A DNA stretch of 64,000 nucleotides. It comes from DASYHS01 sp035998295. Its GTDB lineage: Bacteria; Pseudomonadota; Alphaproteobacteria; Azospirillales; Azospirillaceae. The DNA is taken from NCBI RefSeq assembly GCF_035998295.1, contig NZ_DASYHS010000145.1, forward strand, positions 14,324 to 78,323. The letters are read 5' to 3'. Made by a program: the position numbers and the translations under genes. Shown piece by piece: positions 52,440-61,435 of the stretch (position 1 is its first letter; each line of letters opens with the position of its first letter). Below the pieces are notes generated by a model. That model made no database searches, was not told where the DNA came from, and worked only from the letters and a program-made list of their open reading frames with translations.

Positions 52440-54917
52440 TCAGTAGAGCCCGCCGGTGCCGATCCCCGGCCCGGCCGGTGCCGGCATCGCCGGCGCCGCC
52501 GTCGGGATCGCCCCTTCGGGCACCCCTCGGGCGCCGCTGCCGTCCAGGACGAGGTCCTCGCCCGGCCTCGGCTCCGTGCCCGGCAGGAAAGCCTCCCATA
52601 TCGCGCCCTTCATGCCCGGCTCGGCGAGCTGGCCCGACCCCGGGTCGACCCGCACCAGCCGCAGCCCCGGGGGGACGCGGAACGGGATCGCCGGCTCGTC
52701 CTCGAGCGCGGCCTCCATGAACTGCTTGAAGATCGGCACCGCGGCCGTCGTGCCCGTCGCCGAGCCGAGCGGCCGGGGCTGGTCGTAGCCGACGAAGACG
52801 CCGGCCACCAGGTCCGGCGTGAAGCCGATCCACCAGGCGTCCACGTAGTCGTTGCTGGTTCCGGTCTTGCCGCCGATCGGCCGGCCGAGCGACAGCAATG
52901 CCCGCCCCGTGCCGCGCTCGACCACCCCCTGGAGGATGTTGACCGTCTGGTAGATCGTGCGCGGGTCGCCGACCTGCTCGCGGGTGTCCGGCACCGCCGG
53001 CGCCTCGCCGCCGGTCCAGGCCACGTCCGCGCAGCCGGCGCAGGGGCGGACGTCGTGGCGGAAGATCGTCTCTCCGCTGCGGTCCTGGACGCGGTCGATC
53101 AGGGTCGGCACGATCCGCTTCCCGCCGTTCACCAGCATCGAATAGGCGGTGACCATTCGCAGCACGGTCGTCTCGCCGGCGCCCAGCGACATCGCCAGCA
53201 GCTCCGGCAGCTCGTCGTAGATCCCGAACCGCTCGGCGGTGTCGGCGACCTTGTCCATGCCGACGGCCTGGGCCAGCCGGACCGTCATGACGTTGCGGGA
53301 CTTCTCGATCCCGACCCGCAGCGGCGTCGGCCCGTAGAACTCCTCCGAGAAGTTCTGCGGCCGCCACAGCGGCAGCCCCGGCCCCTGGTCCATCACGAAG
53401 GGCGCGTCCAGGACCATGCTCGACGGCGTGTAGCCGTTGTCGAGCGCCGTCAGGTAGACGAAGGGCTTGAACGACGACCCGGGCTGGCGCAGGGCCTGCG
53501 TCGCGCGGTTGAACTGGCTGATGTCGGCGCTGAAGCCGCCGGACATCGCGAGGACGCGCCCCGTGTGCGGGTCCATGGCGACCAGCCCGCCCTGGACCTC
53601 GGGGATCTGGCGTAGCGCGTAGCCGGTCGGCTCCCCGTCCCTGGCCTCCTCCCCGGCCTCGTCCGCGCCCTCCTCTGCGAGCGGCTCGACCAGGACGACG
53701 TCCCCCGGCCGAAGCACGTCGGCCGGCCGCTTCGGCTCGGGCCCGGGGCGGCCGCTCTCCTGGATCGGCCGCGCCCAGCGCAGCTCCTCCATCGGTATGC
53801 CCGCCGTGCTGCCGTCGCCGAGGCCGATCGACGCCGCCTGCTGGCCGACCTCGGTCACGACCGCGAGCCGCCATTCCTCCGCGCCCGCCGGCGCCTTCAG
53901 CGCCGCGAGCTGGCCCTGCCAGTCCTGCAGGCTCTCGAACCGGGTCACCGGCCCGCGCCAGCCGCTCCGCCGGTCGAAGGCGACCAGTCCGTCGCGCAGC
54001 GCCCGCGTCGCATGGCGCTGCAGGACGGGATCGACCGTCGTGCGTATCGACAACCCGCCTTCGTACAGCGTTTCCTCGCCGAACCGGTCGACGATCTCGC
54101 GCCGGACCTCCTCCGCGAAATAGGGTGCCTCGACCGTCTCCGTCTCGTCGCGGCGGCGGAACTCCAGCGGCTCGGCCATGGCGAGCCGCGCCTCGTCGGG
54201 CGTGATGTAGCCGTCCTCGGCCATGCGCCCGATCACCCAGTTCCGGCGCTCGACCGCCTGGTCGCGGTAGTTGCTGCGGAAATAGCGGTCCGGCGCCTTG
54301 GGCAGCGCGCCGAGGAACGCGGCCTCGGCGATGGTCAGCTCGTCGAGCGGCTTGTTGAAGTAGTTCAGCGCCGCGGCGGCGACGCCGTAGGACCGGTTGC
54401 CGAGATAGATCTCGTTCAGGTACAGCTCGAGGATCTGGTCCTTGTCGAAGACCTGCTCGATGCGCCAGGCGAGGATCATCTCCTTGATCTTGCGCGCGAT
54501 CGACACTTCGTTCGTCAGCAGGAAGTTGCGCGCGACCTGCTGCGTGATCGTCGAGGCGCCGATCGGGCGCTCGTCGTTGGCGACCTTACGGACGTTCGTG
54601 ACCATCGCCCGGGCGATCGCCAGGAAGTCGATGCCGGGATGCTCGTAGAAGTTCTGGTCCTCGGCGGAGATGAAGGCCCGCATGACCCGCCGGGGCAGCG
54701 CCTCGAACGGCACGAAGATCCGCCGCTCGGAGGCGTACTCCGCCAGGAGCCGGCCGTCGCCGGCATGCACGCGGGTCACCGTCGGCGGCTGGTAGCGGGC
54801 GAGCTGGTCGATGTCCGGCAGCCCCCGGCTGTAATGGTAGACCACGCCTATGACGCCCGCGACCGCCAGGATGCCGAGCACCACGGCCGTGGACAGCAGA
54901 CCCACTATGATACGCAT
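52440..54917 (-). CDS. mrcA: Penicillin-binding protein 1A (bifunctional)
   Basis: An 825-residue inner-membrane peptidoglycan synthase. One N-terminal transmembrane segment (IIVGLLSTAVVLGILAVAGV), then the glycosyltransferase domain with RRVMRAFISAEDQNFYEHPG, GASTITQQVARNFLL and LNEIYLGNRSYGVAAAA; the transpeptidase has GSSFKPFVYL (SxxK), SRNVM (SxN) and GGKTGTSNDY (KTG). The OB-like insert lies between. Start 54917; an in-frame start at 54968 adds 17 Gly/Arg-rich residues. Part of the conserved rne-amidase-PBP1A-prfB neighbourhood. Confidence 0.95.
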   Translation of the reverse strand: MRIIVGLLSTAVVLGILAVAGVIGVVYHYSRGLPDIDQLARYQPPTVTRVHAGDGRLLAEYASERRIFVPFEALPRRVMRAFISAEDQNFYEHPGIDFLAIARAMVTNVRKVANDERPIGASTITQQVARNFLLTNEVSIARKIKEMILAWRIEQVFDKDQILELYLNEIYLGNRSYGVAAAALNYFNKPLDELTIAEAAFLGALPKAPDRYFRSNYRDQAVERRNWVIGRMAEDGYITPDEARLAMAEPLEFRRRDETETVEAPYFAEEVRREIVDRFGEETLYEGGLSIRTTVDPVLQRHATRALRDGLVAFDRRSGWRGPVTRFESLQDWQGQLAALKAPAGAEEWRLAVVTEVGQQAASIGLGDGSTAGIPMEELRWARPIQESGRPGPEPKRPADVLRPGDVVLVEPLAEEGADEAGEEARDGEPTGYALRQIPEVQGGLVAMDPHTGRVLAMSGGFSADISQFNRATQALRQPGSSFKPFVYLTALDNGYTPSSMVLDAPFVMDQGPGLPLWRPQNFSEEFYGPTPLRVGIEKSRNVMTVRLAQAVGMDKVADTAERFGIYDELPELLAMSLGAGETTVLRMVTAYSMLVNGGKRIVPTLIDRVQDRSGETIFRHDVRPCAGCADVAWTGGEAPAVPDTREQVGDPRTIYQTVNILQGVVERGTGRALLSLGRPIGGKTGTSNDYVDAWWIGFTPDLVAGVFVGYDQPRPLGSATGTTAAVPIFKQFMEAALEDEPAIPFRVPPGLRLVRVDPGSGQLAEPGMKGAIWEAFLPGTEPRPGEDLVLDGSGARGVPEGAIPTAAPAMPAPAGPGIGTGGLY

Positions 54918-55018
54918 TCCCGATCCCGATCTCCGCCCGTCGCCGGGCACGTCGCCGTTTCCGCCCACCGCCGGGCGTGTCGTCCGGACTAACGCATTGA
55001 GCAGAAATTATGTCCTGA

Positions 55019-56479
55019 TCACGACCGGCTCAACCCCAATGCGATGGAGAAGAACCCGTCGATGCCCCTGACGATGCCCCGCGCCACCCGCTTCTGGTGC
55101 TCGGCCTGGCTCAGCAGCCGCGCGTCCTGCGGGCTCGACAGGTAGCCGAGCTCGACCAGGACCGACGGGATGTCGGGCGCCGTGAGGACGGCGAAGCCGG
55201 CGGAGCGGTGCGGCCGCGGCACCAGCGGCACCACCTGCTTCATCTCCGCGACCAGCAGGTTCGCGAACCGGCGCGAATGGTTCATCGTGTCGCGCTGCGC
55301 GAGGTCGATCAGGATGCTCGCGACCTCGTCGCTCTCGACCGCGAGGTCGATGCCGCCGATGGCGTCCACGCGGTTCTCGCGCGCGGCCAGCATCGCGGCC
55401 TCCCGGTCCGACGCGGTGTCCGACAGGGTGTAGACCGACAGCCCGCGGAACTTGCTGCTGTCGATGGAATCGGCGTGCAGGGACACGAACAGGTCGGCCT
55501 TCTGCGCCCGGGCCTCCGCGACGCGGTCGCGCAGTCTTATGAAGGTGTCGTCGCTGCGCGTCAGCGCGACCCGGTAGCGCCCGGTCGCAAGCAGCTGGCG
55601 GCGCAGCTCGCGGGCGACCGACAGCGTGATCGCCTTCTCGAACTCGCCGGTGACCGCGACCGCCCCGGGGTCGGCGCCGCCGTGCCCGGCGTCGATCACG
55701 ATCATCGGCAGCGCCGACTCGCCGCGCAGGCGCAGCGGCGGCAAGGGCGGCGGAAACGGGATGCCGGCCAGGACCTCGGGCGGCGCCTCGGCAGCCGGCC
55801 GCGCCGGCGGCGCCGGCGGCGAGAAGGCCACCTCCTGCGCCACCGCCTCCGGAATGGATGGCGGCGCGGGAACGGGCGGCGGCGCAGCCGCGGGAACTGG
55901 CGGCGGCGCAGCCGCAGGAGCGGGTGGTGGCAGGGGCACGGGCGGCAGCGAGGCGGCCACGGGCTCCCCGCCCCTGGTGCCGTGCGGCCGGTTCATCTCC
56001 CGGGCGAAGTCCGCATGGCTCGCGGCCTCGAGGTCGAGGACGAAGCGCGCCTGCCTGCCGTCGCGGGGCGGGATCACGAAGGCCTCGCGCACGCGGACGG
56101 GCCCGGTCGCGTCCAGGACGAGGCGCATGGTCCGCTCGTCGAACCGGCCGTGGCGCCAGCCCGAGACGATCCCGCCGCCCGCCGCCGCCGGCGCCGATGC
56201 CCAGGACAGTATCGGGAAATCGATGACCACCCGGTACGGGTCGGGCAGCGTGAAGACCTTGAAGTCGACCGCCTCGCTCAGCTCCATCACGAAGCGGGTC
56301 TTGTCGGGATGGACGCCCAGGCGCACGTCCACGACTGCCGGCTCCCCGAGGGCCGCCCGCGCGGACGGCCCCGGCGCGCAGACGAGCGCTGCCAGCGACG
56401 CGAACAGGATGGCGGTCAGTACGAGGACGCGCAGGACGTCAATCTCCCGGAATGCCCGGCGACCGCGCCGGAGATCCAT
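55019..56479 (-). CDS. amiC: N-acetylmuramoyl-L-alanine amidase (AmiC-type)
   Basis: A 486-residue periplasmic amidase. Signal-like N-terminus VLRVLVLTAILFASLAALVC, AMIN domain (VVDVRLGVHPDKTRFVMELS), a long Pro/Ala linker with repeated AAPPPVPA, and a catalytic Amidase_3 domain: MIVIDAGHGGADPGA, EKAITLSVARELRRQL (zinc Glu), LFVSLHADSID (zinc His) and PSVLVELGYLSS. Splits daughter-cell peptidoglycan. Divergent from rne and upstream of PBP1A. Confidence 0.94.
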   Translation of the reverse strand: MDLRRGRRAFREIDVLRVLVLTAILFASLAALVCAPGPSARAALGEPAVVDVRLGVHPDKTRFVMELSEAVDFKVFTLPDPYRVVIDFPILSWASAPAAAGGGIVSGWRHGRFDERTMRLVLDATGPVRVREAFVIPPRDGRQARFVLDLEAASHADFAREMNRPHGTRGGEPVAASLPPVPLPPPAPAAAPPPVPAAAPPPVPAPPSIPEAVAQEVAFSPPAPPARPAAEAPPEVLAGIPFPPPLPPLRLRGESALPMIVIDAGHGGADPGAVAVTGEFEKAITLSVARELRRQLLATGRYRVALTRSDDTFIRLRDRVAEARAQKADLFVSLHADSIDSSKFRGLSVYTLSDTASDREAAMLAARENRVDAIGGIDLAVESDEVASILIDLAQRDTMNHSRRFANLLVAEMKQVVPLVPRPHRSAGFAVLTAPDIPSVLVELGYLSSPQDARLLSQAEHQKRVARGIVRGIDGFFSIALGLSRS

Positions 56480-57007
56480 CTGGTTTACCCCTGGAGGCCA
56501 GCAGAATCAATGCACTCAGGTGATTTCATGAGATCCTGTCTCATATGGGAGACACCCCGCCCTGCCCTTCCGCCCGGCCACGCCGGCGCGGGGCCGTCCG
56601 GCGGGCCCTCCTGAATGCCACCGCGAACGGCAAGTGTTCATTTCTGTCGTTGTGAAAGCGGATTTCGCCGTTTATGGTGTCCTTGCGACAAACCGCCATC
56701 CGCCAATTCCGCTCTCGTGGGATGCGGCGGCGTCGCACCCGGGTAACGGGCCGCCTGCTTCGACTCTTCGGCGGCGCACCGGTGCTGTGACGCTTCGGAA
56801 GGGCGGTGATTGTGGAGAAACCTCGAAGCTGGTTGCGGCCCCTCGGGGCCGGAGCCCGGCTGTCCTCGCCCGGACCCGTCACTGGCTGCTGTGGGAAAGC
56901 GCCGAACGACGATCGGATCGGGCAGGCGCCGCGCGCTTCGCAAATTTTAGTGACGCGCCGCCGATCGTAAGTCGCGCGGGAGGCTGGCCGCGTCATGGGG
57001 TGAACAT
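56480..57007 (+). promoter_or_regulatory. Long leader upstream of rne
   Basis: 528 bases without a credible gene between amiC and rne. A possible promoter is TTGTGA (56650-56655), 16 bases, TTATGG (56672-56677), which would leave a 5' UTR of about 330 bases. Long rne leaders are known to mediate RNase E autoregulation; GGGGTGA lies just before the ATG. The region also holds the amiC promoter on the other strand. Confidence 0.45.
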
Positions 57008-60000
57008 ATGGCCAAGCGCATGCTGGTCGACGCGACCCACGCGGAAGAAACGCGGGTCGTCGTCGTCAACGGGAACAGACTGGAAGAACTCGACTTCGAG
57101 ATCGCCAGCAGAAAACAGCTCAAGGGCAACATCTACCTCGCCAAGGTGACCCGCGTGGAGCCGTCGCTCCAGGCGGCCTTCGTCGAGTACGGCGGCAACC
57201 GCCACGGCTTCCTGGCGTTCTCCGAAGTCCATCCCGACTATTACCGCATCCCCGTGGCGGACCGGGAGGCCCTGCTCGCCCAGGAGCGGGCCCTCGACGA
57301 GCGGGCCGATGCGATCGGCTCGGACGTCGAGATCGGCGCTTCCGAGGGACGCGGCCGGCGCCGCGGGCGGCGGCGCATGCAGGACGAGGCGCCCGCCGAC
57401 CGGCAGGATGGCGACCACGACGCCGGGACGGAGGACGCCGCGGACGCCTTCGACTACGGCGCGCTCGACACCGCCGGCGGCGACGACGACGGCGATGACG
57501 CCGACCGGGCCGACGCGGACCGGAGCGACGCCGACCGGGACGGGGACGGCGACGACGCCGGGGACCGAACGACCTACCGGGCCGCCGAGTTCCGGCCCGA
57601 GAGCCGGAGCGAGCGGCACGATCCCGACGAGCGGGAGCATGCCGGCGACGACGACGCCCGCGCCCACGGGGCGGAGCACGAGGACGCCCCGGCGGCCGCG
57701 CCCGAAGGAAGTGCCGCGGTCGAGCTGGCGGCCGACGCCGGCACTGCGCCGCGGGTCGAGCCCGTCCCGGCCGGCGAGGGCCCGGTGGAGGATCTGGGCG
57801 GCGACGAGGCGGAGGACGTTCAGCGCCGCCGGACCCGGCCGCTGCGCAGCTACAAGATCCAGGAAGTGATCAAGCGCCGGCAGATCCTGCTGGTGCAGGT
57901 CGTCAAGGAGGAGCGCGGCAACAAGGGCGCCGCGCTGACCACGTATCTCTCCCTGCCCGGGCGCTACTGCGTCCTGATGCCCAACACCGGGCGCGGCGGC
58001 GGCGTCAGCCGGAAGATCACCAACCCCCAGGACCGCAAGCGCCTCAAGGAGATGCTTTCCGACCTGGACATCCCCGACGGGATGGCGGTGATCCTGCGCA
58101 CCGCCGGCATGGAGCGCAGCAAGCCCGAGATCAAGCGCGACCTCGAATACCTGCTCCGGCTCTGGGACAACATCCGGGAGCTGACGCTGCAGTCGACCGC
58201 GCCGGCCCTGATCTACGAGGAAGCCAACCTCATCAAGCGGTCGATCCGCGACCTCTACGCCAACGACCTCGACGAGGTCCTGGTCGAGGGCGACGGCGGT
58301 TACCGCGCCGCCAAGGACTTCATGCGCATGCTGATGCCCAGCCATGCGAAGAAGGTCCAGCCCTACCGCGACGAGACGATCCCGCTGTTCTTCCGCTACC
58401 AGGTCGAAAGCCAGATCGACGCGATCCACAGCCCGGTCGTCCAGCTCAAGTCCGGCGGCTACATCGTCATCAACCAGACCGAGGCGCTGGTCGCCATCGA
58501 CGTCAACTCGGGACGCGCCACGAAGGAGCGCAACATCGAGGAGACGGCGTACAAGACCAACCTCGAGGCCGCCGAGGAGGTCGCCCGCCAGCTCCGCCTG
58601 CGCGACCTCGCAGGCCTGATCGTCATCGACTTCATCGACATGGAGGACGCGCGCAACAACGCGTCGGTCGAGAAGCGCCTCAAGGAGGCGATGAAGAACG
58701 ACCGGGCGCGCATCCAGCTCGGCCGGATCTCGCCCTTCGGCCTGCTGGAGCTGTCGCGCCAGCGGCTGCGCCCGTCCCTGATCGAGACGAACTTCGAGAA
58801 GTGCCCGCACTGCGCCGGCACCGGCATGGTCCGCTCGATCGAGTCCGCCGCCCTCTACGTGCTGCGCGCGATCGAGGAGGAAGGGATCCGCAAGCGGTCG
58901 AGCGAGATCACGATCCATGTGTCGACCAGCATCGCGCTCTACATCCTCAACCAGAAGCGCGACGCGCTGGCCGACATCGAACGGCGCTACGGCTTCCGGG
59001 TCTACCTGTTCGGCGACGACCAGCTGACCCCGCCCGAGTACCGCCTCGAACGCATCAAGGCGCGCACCGCCCAGGAAGACGCGGCTCCGGCGATCAACAC
59101 CGACCGCATCCGCGCCGAAACCGACCGCATGCTTGAGCGCGAGGAAGAGGAAGCCGACGAGGAGGAGGAGGCCGACGCCCCCGCCGAGGGTGCTGTCGAG
59201 AGCGCCGACGAGGAGACCTCCGAGGCCGAGGCCGAGGCGGGCGGAGAGCGCGGCGAGCGCCGTCGCCGCCGCCGCCGCCGCCGTCGGGGAGAGGATCGCG
59301 GCGAACGCGCTCCCCAGCAGCAGGCGCAGCCGGCCGCCGGCCCCGAGGAGACGGTGCAGGAGCCCGTGGCCGCCGCGGAGCCCGGTGCCGCGGAACCCGG
59401 TGCCCCCGAACTCGGCGCCGAGGAGGGTGACGAGGACGAAGAGGACGGGTTCGAGGGCGGCGCCGAGGGCGACGACGCCAACGGCCAGCGCAAGAAGCGC
59501 CGTCGCGGCAAGCGCGGCGGTCGTCGCCGGGCCCGCATCCGCCAGGATGAGGCGGCCGTCGACGAGGACCACGCGGAGGGCCGGGCGCCCGATGCCGCCG
59601 AGCCGGCTTCCGAGGCTCCGGCCCCGGCTCCTGCCGCAAGCCTCCCCGCGGTCGAGCACGACCTCGGCGACATCTTCGCCGACCTGGACCTCCCGGCCGC
59701 GGAACCCGCCGCCGAGCCGGTAGCCGAGGCGGCCTCCGAAGCCGCACCCGAGCCGGCCGCGGAAGCGGTGAAGCCGAAGCGTGTCCGCGCGCCCCGCAAG
59801 AAGGCGGCGCCCGCGGCCGAAGCCGCTGCCGAACCGGCCCCCGCTCCGGAGCCGGCCCCGGCCCCGGTCCCGGAGGTCGTCGCCGAGGAAACGCCCGAGC
59901 CCAAGAAGGCCCGCAAGCCGAGGGCGAAGAAGGCGGCTCCGGCCGAGGCCAAGCAGCCGGAGCCGGTCAAGCAGCCGGAGGAGAAGGCGCCGCGCAAGCG

Positions 60001-60142
60001 CGCGCCGCGCAAGAAGGCCGCGGCCGAGGCGGAAGCTCCTGTCGTCCAGGAAACGGCGCCGGAACCCGCGCCGGAGCCGGTCGAGGAGCCGGTCGAGGAG
60101 CCTGCCGGCCCGACGCGCCGCGGCTGGTGGCGCCGCGGCTAG
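57008..60142 (+). CDS. rne: Ribonuclease E
   Basis: A 1044-residue endoribonuclease, core of RNA decay. MAKRMLVDATHAEETRVVVV and the S1 part GNIYLAKVTRVEPSLQAAFV, FVEYGGNRHGFLAFSEVHPD are followed by an acidic low-complexity insert (about residues 100-275) before S1 resumes at YKIQEVIKRRQILLVQVVKE. The catalytic core has ALVAIDVNSGRAT, GLIVIDFIDMEDARNN and the zinc link CPHCAGTG. The C-terminal half is Glu/Arg-rich then Ala/Pro/Lys-rich, a degradosome scaffold. The S1 insert is typical of alphaproteobacteria. Confidence 0.97.
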   Translation: MAKRMLVDATHAEETRVVVVNGNRLEELDFEIASRKQLKGNIYLAKVTRVEPSLQAAFVEYGGNRHGFLAFSEVHPDYYRIPVADREALLAQERALDERADAIGSDVEIGASEGRGRRRGRRRMQDEAPADRQDGDHDAGTEDAADAFDYGALDTAGGDDDGDDADRADADRSDADRDGDGDDAGDRTTYRAAEFRPESRSERHDPDEREHAGDDDARAHGAEHEDAPAAAPEGSAAVELAADAGTAPRVEPVPAGEGPVEDLGGDEAEDVQRRRTRPLRSYKIQEVIKRRQILLVQVVKEERGNKGAALTTYLSLPGRYCVLMPNTGRGGGVSRKITNPQDRKRLKEMLSDLDIPDGMAVILRTAGMERSKPEIKRDLEYLLRLWDNIRELTLQSTAPALIYEEANLIKRSIRDLYANDLDEVLVEGDGGYRAAKDFMRMLMPSHAKKVQPYRDETIPLFFRYQVESQIDAIHSPVVQLKSGGYIVINQTEALVAIDVNSGRATKERNIEETAYKTNLEAAEEVARQLRLRDLAGLIVIDFIDMEDARNNASVEKRLKEAMKNDRARIQLGRISPFGLLELSRQRLRPSLIETNFEKCPHCAGTGMVRSIESAALYVLRAIEEEGIRKRSSEITIHVSTSIALYILNQKRDALADIERRYGFRVYLFGDDQLTPPEYRLERIKARTAQEDAAPAINTDRIRAETDRMLEREEEEADEEEEADAPAEGAVESADEETSEAEAEAGGERGERRRRRRRRRRGEDRGERAPQQQAQPAAGPEETVQEPVAAAEPGAAEPGAPELGAEEGDEDEEDGFEGGAEGDDANGQRKKRRRGKRGGRRRARIRQDEAAVDEDHAEGRAPDAAEPASEAPAPAPAASLPAVEHDLGDIFADLDLPAAEPAAEPVAEAASEAAPEPAAEAVKPKRVRAPRKKAAPAAEAAAEPAPAPEPAPAPVPEVVAEETPEPKKARKPRAKKAAPAEAKQPEPVKQPEEKAPRKRAPRKKAAAEAEAPVVQETAPEPAPEPVEEPVEEPAGPTRRGWWRRG

Positions 60143-60177
60143 CCGCCACGGCCCCGTCTACCGCCCGTGCGGACTTT

Positions 60178-60285
60178 CCCCTCTCCCGTGCAACGGGAGA
60201 GGGAGGGACCCAACCGAAGGTTGGGAGGGTGAGGGCAGCGCCACGCCTCCCCTCACCCTCCCGCCACTACGCGACTGGCCCCCTC
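60178..60285. repeat. Dispersed palindromic element, copy B
   Basis: CCCCTCTCCCGT-GCA-ACGGGAGAGG hairpin, then CCCAACCGAAGGTTGG, GGGAGGGTGAGGG and, inverted, CCCTCACCCTCCC. Same building blocks as 18765-18890. It lies between the convergent rne and aminotransferase genes and could terminate both. Confidence 0.8.
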
Positions 60286-61432
60286 AGCGTCGCCAGGCCT
60301 TGAGGCGCCGCGCGGCGTCGATCATGGTCTCGGTCGAGCCTGCGAACGAAAAGCGCATGTAGCGCCGGCCGCGCGCCGGATCGAAGTCGATGCCCGGCGT
60401 GGCGGCGACGCCGGTCTCGGCGAGCATGCGCCGGCAGAACGCCTCGCTGTCGTCGGTCATGGCCGACACCTCGGCATAGACGTAGAACGCCCCGTCTGCG
60501 GGCGCCAGGTCGCGAAAGCCGGCCGCGGGCAGCTCCTCCAGAAGGATGGCGCGGTTGCGGGCGTAGCGCGCGACGTGCCCTTCCAGCTCCTCGACGCAGT
60601 CGAAGGCCGCGACGGCGGCGAGCTGCGACAGGGCCGGCGGCGAGATGAACAGGTTCTGGGCCAGGCATTCGACAGGCCGGACCATGTCCTCGGGCACGAT
60701 CATCCAGCCGAGCCGCCATCCCGTCATCGAGAAGTACTTGGAGAAGGTGTTGACGACGATCGCCTCTCCGGTGTGCTCGAGCGCGCAGGTCTCCTTACCG
60801 TCGTAGACGATGCCGTGATAGACCTCGTCGGAGACCAGCCGGACGCCGCGGTCCCGGCACCACGCCGCCAGCCGCGCCATCTCCGCATGGTCGACCATCG
60901 TGCCGGTCGGGTTGGAGGGGCTCGCGACGATCAGCCCGTCGGGCGGCTCGGGCAGCGCCTCCAGCATCTCGACCGTCGGCTGGAAGCGGGAATTGGGCCC
61001 GGTCGGCAGGTCGATCGGCTGCACGCCGATCGAAGTCAGGATGTTGCGGTAGGCGGGATAGCCCGGCGCCGCCAGCGCCACGCGGTCGCCGATGTCGAAC
61101 GCCGCGAGGAAGCCCAGCAGGAACGCGCCGGACGAGCCGGTGGTGACGACGACGCGCCGCTCGGGCACGTCGGTCGCGTAGCGGTCGCGGTACCAGCGCG
61201 CGATGGCGGCGCGCAGTTGCGGCACGCCCAGCGCCTCCGTGTAGCCGAGGCGGTCCGCCTCCAGAAGGCGGCGCGCCTCTTCGCGCACGCCTTTCGGCGC
61301 CCCCGTGGACGGCTGCCCGACCTCCAGGTGCAGCACGTCTTCGCCGGCGGCCTCGCGCTCCTTGGCCGCGCGCAGGACCTCCATCACGAAGAACGGCGGG
61401 ACCTGCGCCCGCGCGGCGATCTTCAAGGCCAT
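60284..61432 (-). CDS. Class I aminotransferase (aspartate aminotransferase-like)
   Basis: A 382-residue PLP aminotransferase: HLEVGQPSTGAPKGVREEAR, VTTGSSGAFLLGFLAAFD, VASPSNPTGTMVDHAEMARL, VSDEVYHGIVYDGKETCAL and the PLP-Lys segment NTFSKYFSMTGWRLGWM, then YMRFSFAGSTETM with the substrate Arg. Cytoplasmic. Substrate not resolvable. It ends near the dispersed repeat and follows ggt after 3 bases. Confidence 0.92.
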   Translation of the reverse strand: MALKIAARAQVPPFFVMEVLRAAKEREAAGEDVLHLEVGQPSTGAPKGVREEARRLLEADRLGYTEALGVPQLRAAIARWYRDRYATDVPERRVVVTTGSSGAFLLGFLAAFDIGDRVALAAPGYPAYRNILTSIGVQPIDLPTGPNSRFQPTVEMLEALPEPPDGLIVASPSNPTGTMVDHAEMARLAAWCRDRGVRLVSDEVYHGIVYDGKETCALEHTGEAIVVNTFSKYFSMTGWRLGWMIVPEDMVRPVECLAQNLFISPPALSQLAAVAAFDCVEELEGHVARYARNRAILLEELPAAGFRDLAPADGAFYVYAEVSAMTDDSEAFCRRMLAETGVAATPGIDFDPARGRRYMRFSFAGSTETMIDAARRLKAWRR

Positions 61433-61435
61433 CGG

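Noticed and set aside
56993..59659. 888-codon open frame antisense to rne
   Set aside because: Very long antisense frames are expected at this GC content; the strand opposite encodes unmistakable RNase E, and the antisense product is low-complexity Val/Ala/Asp text.
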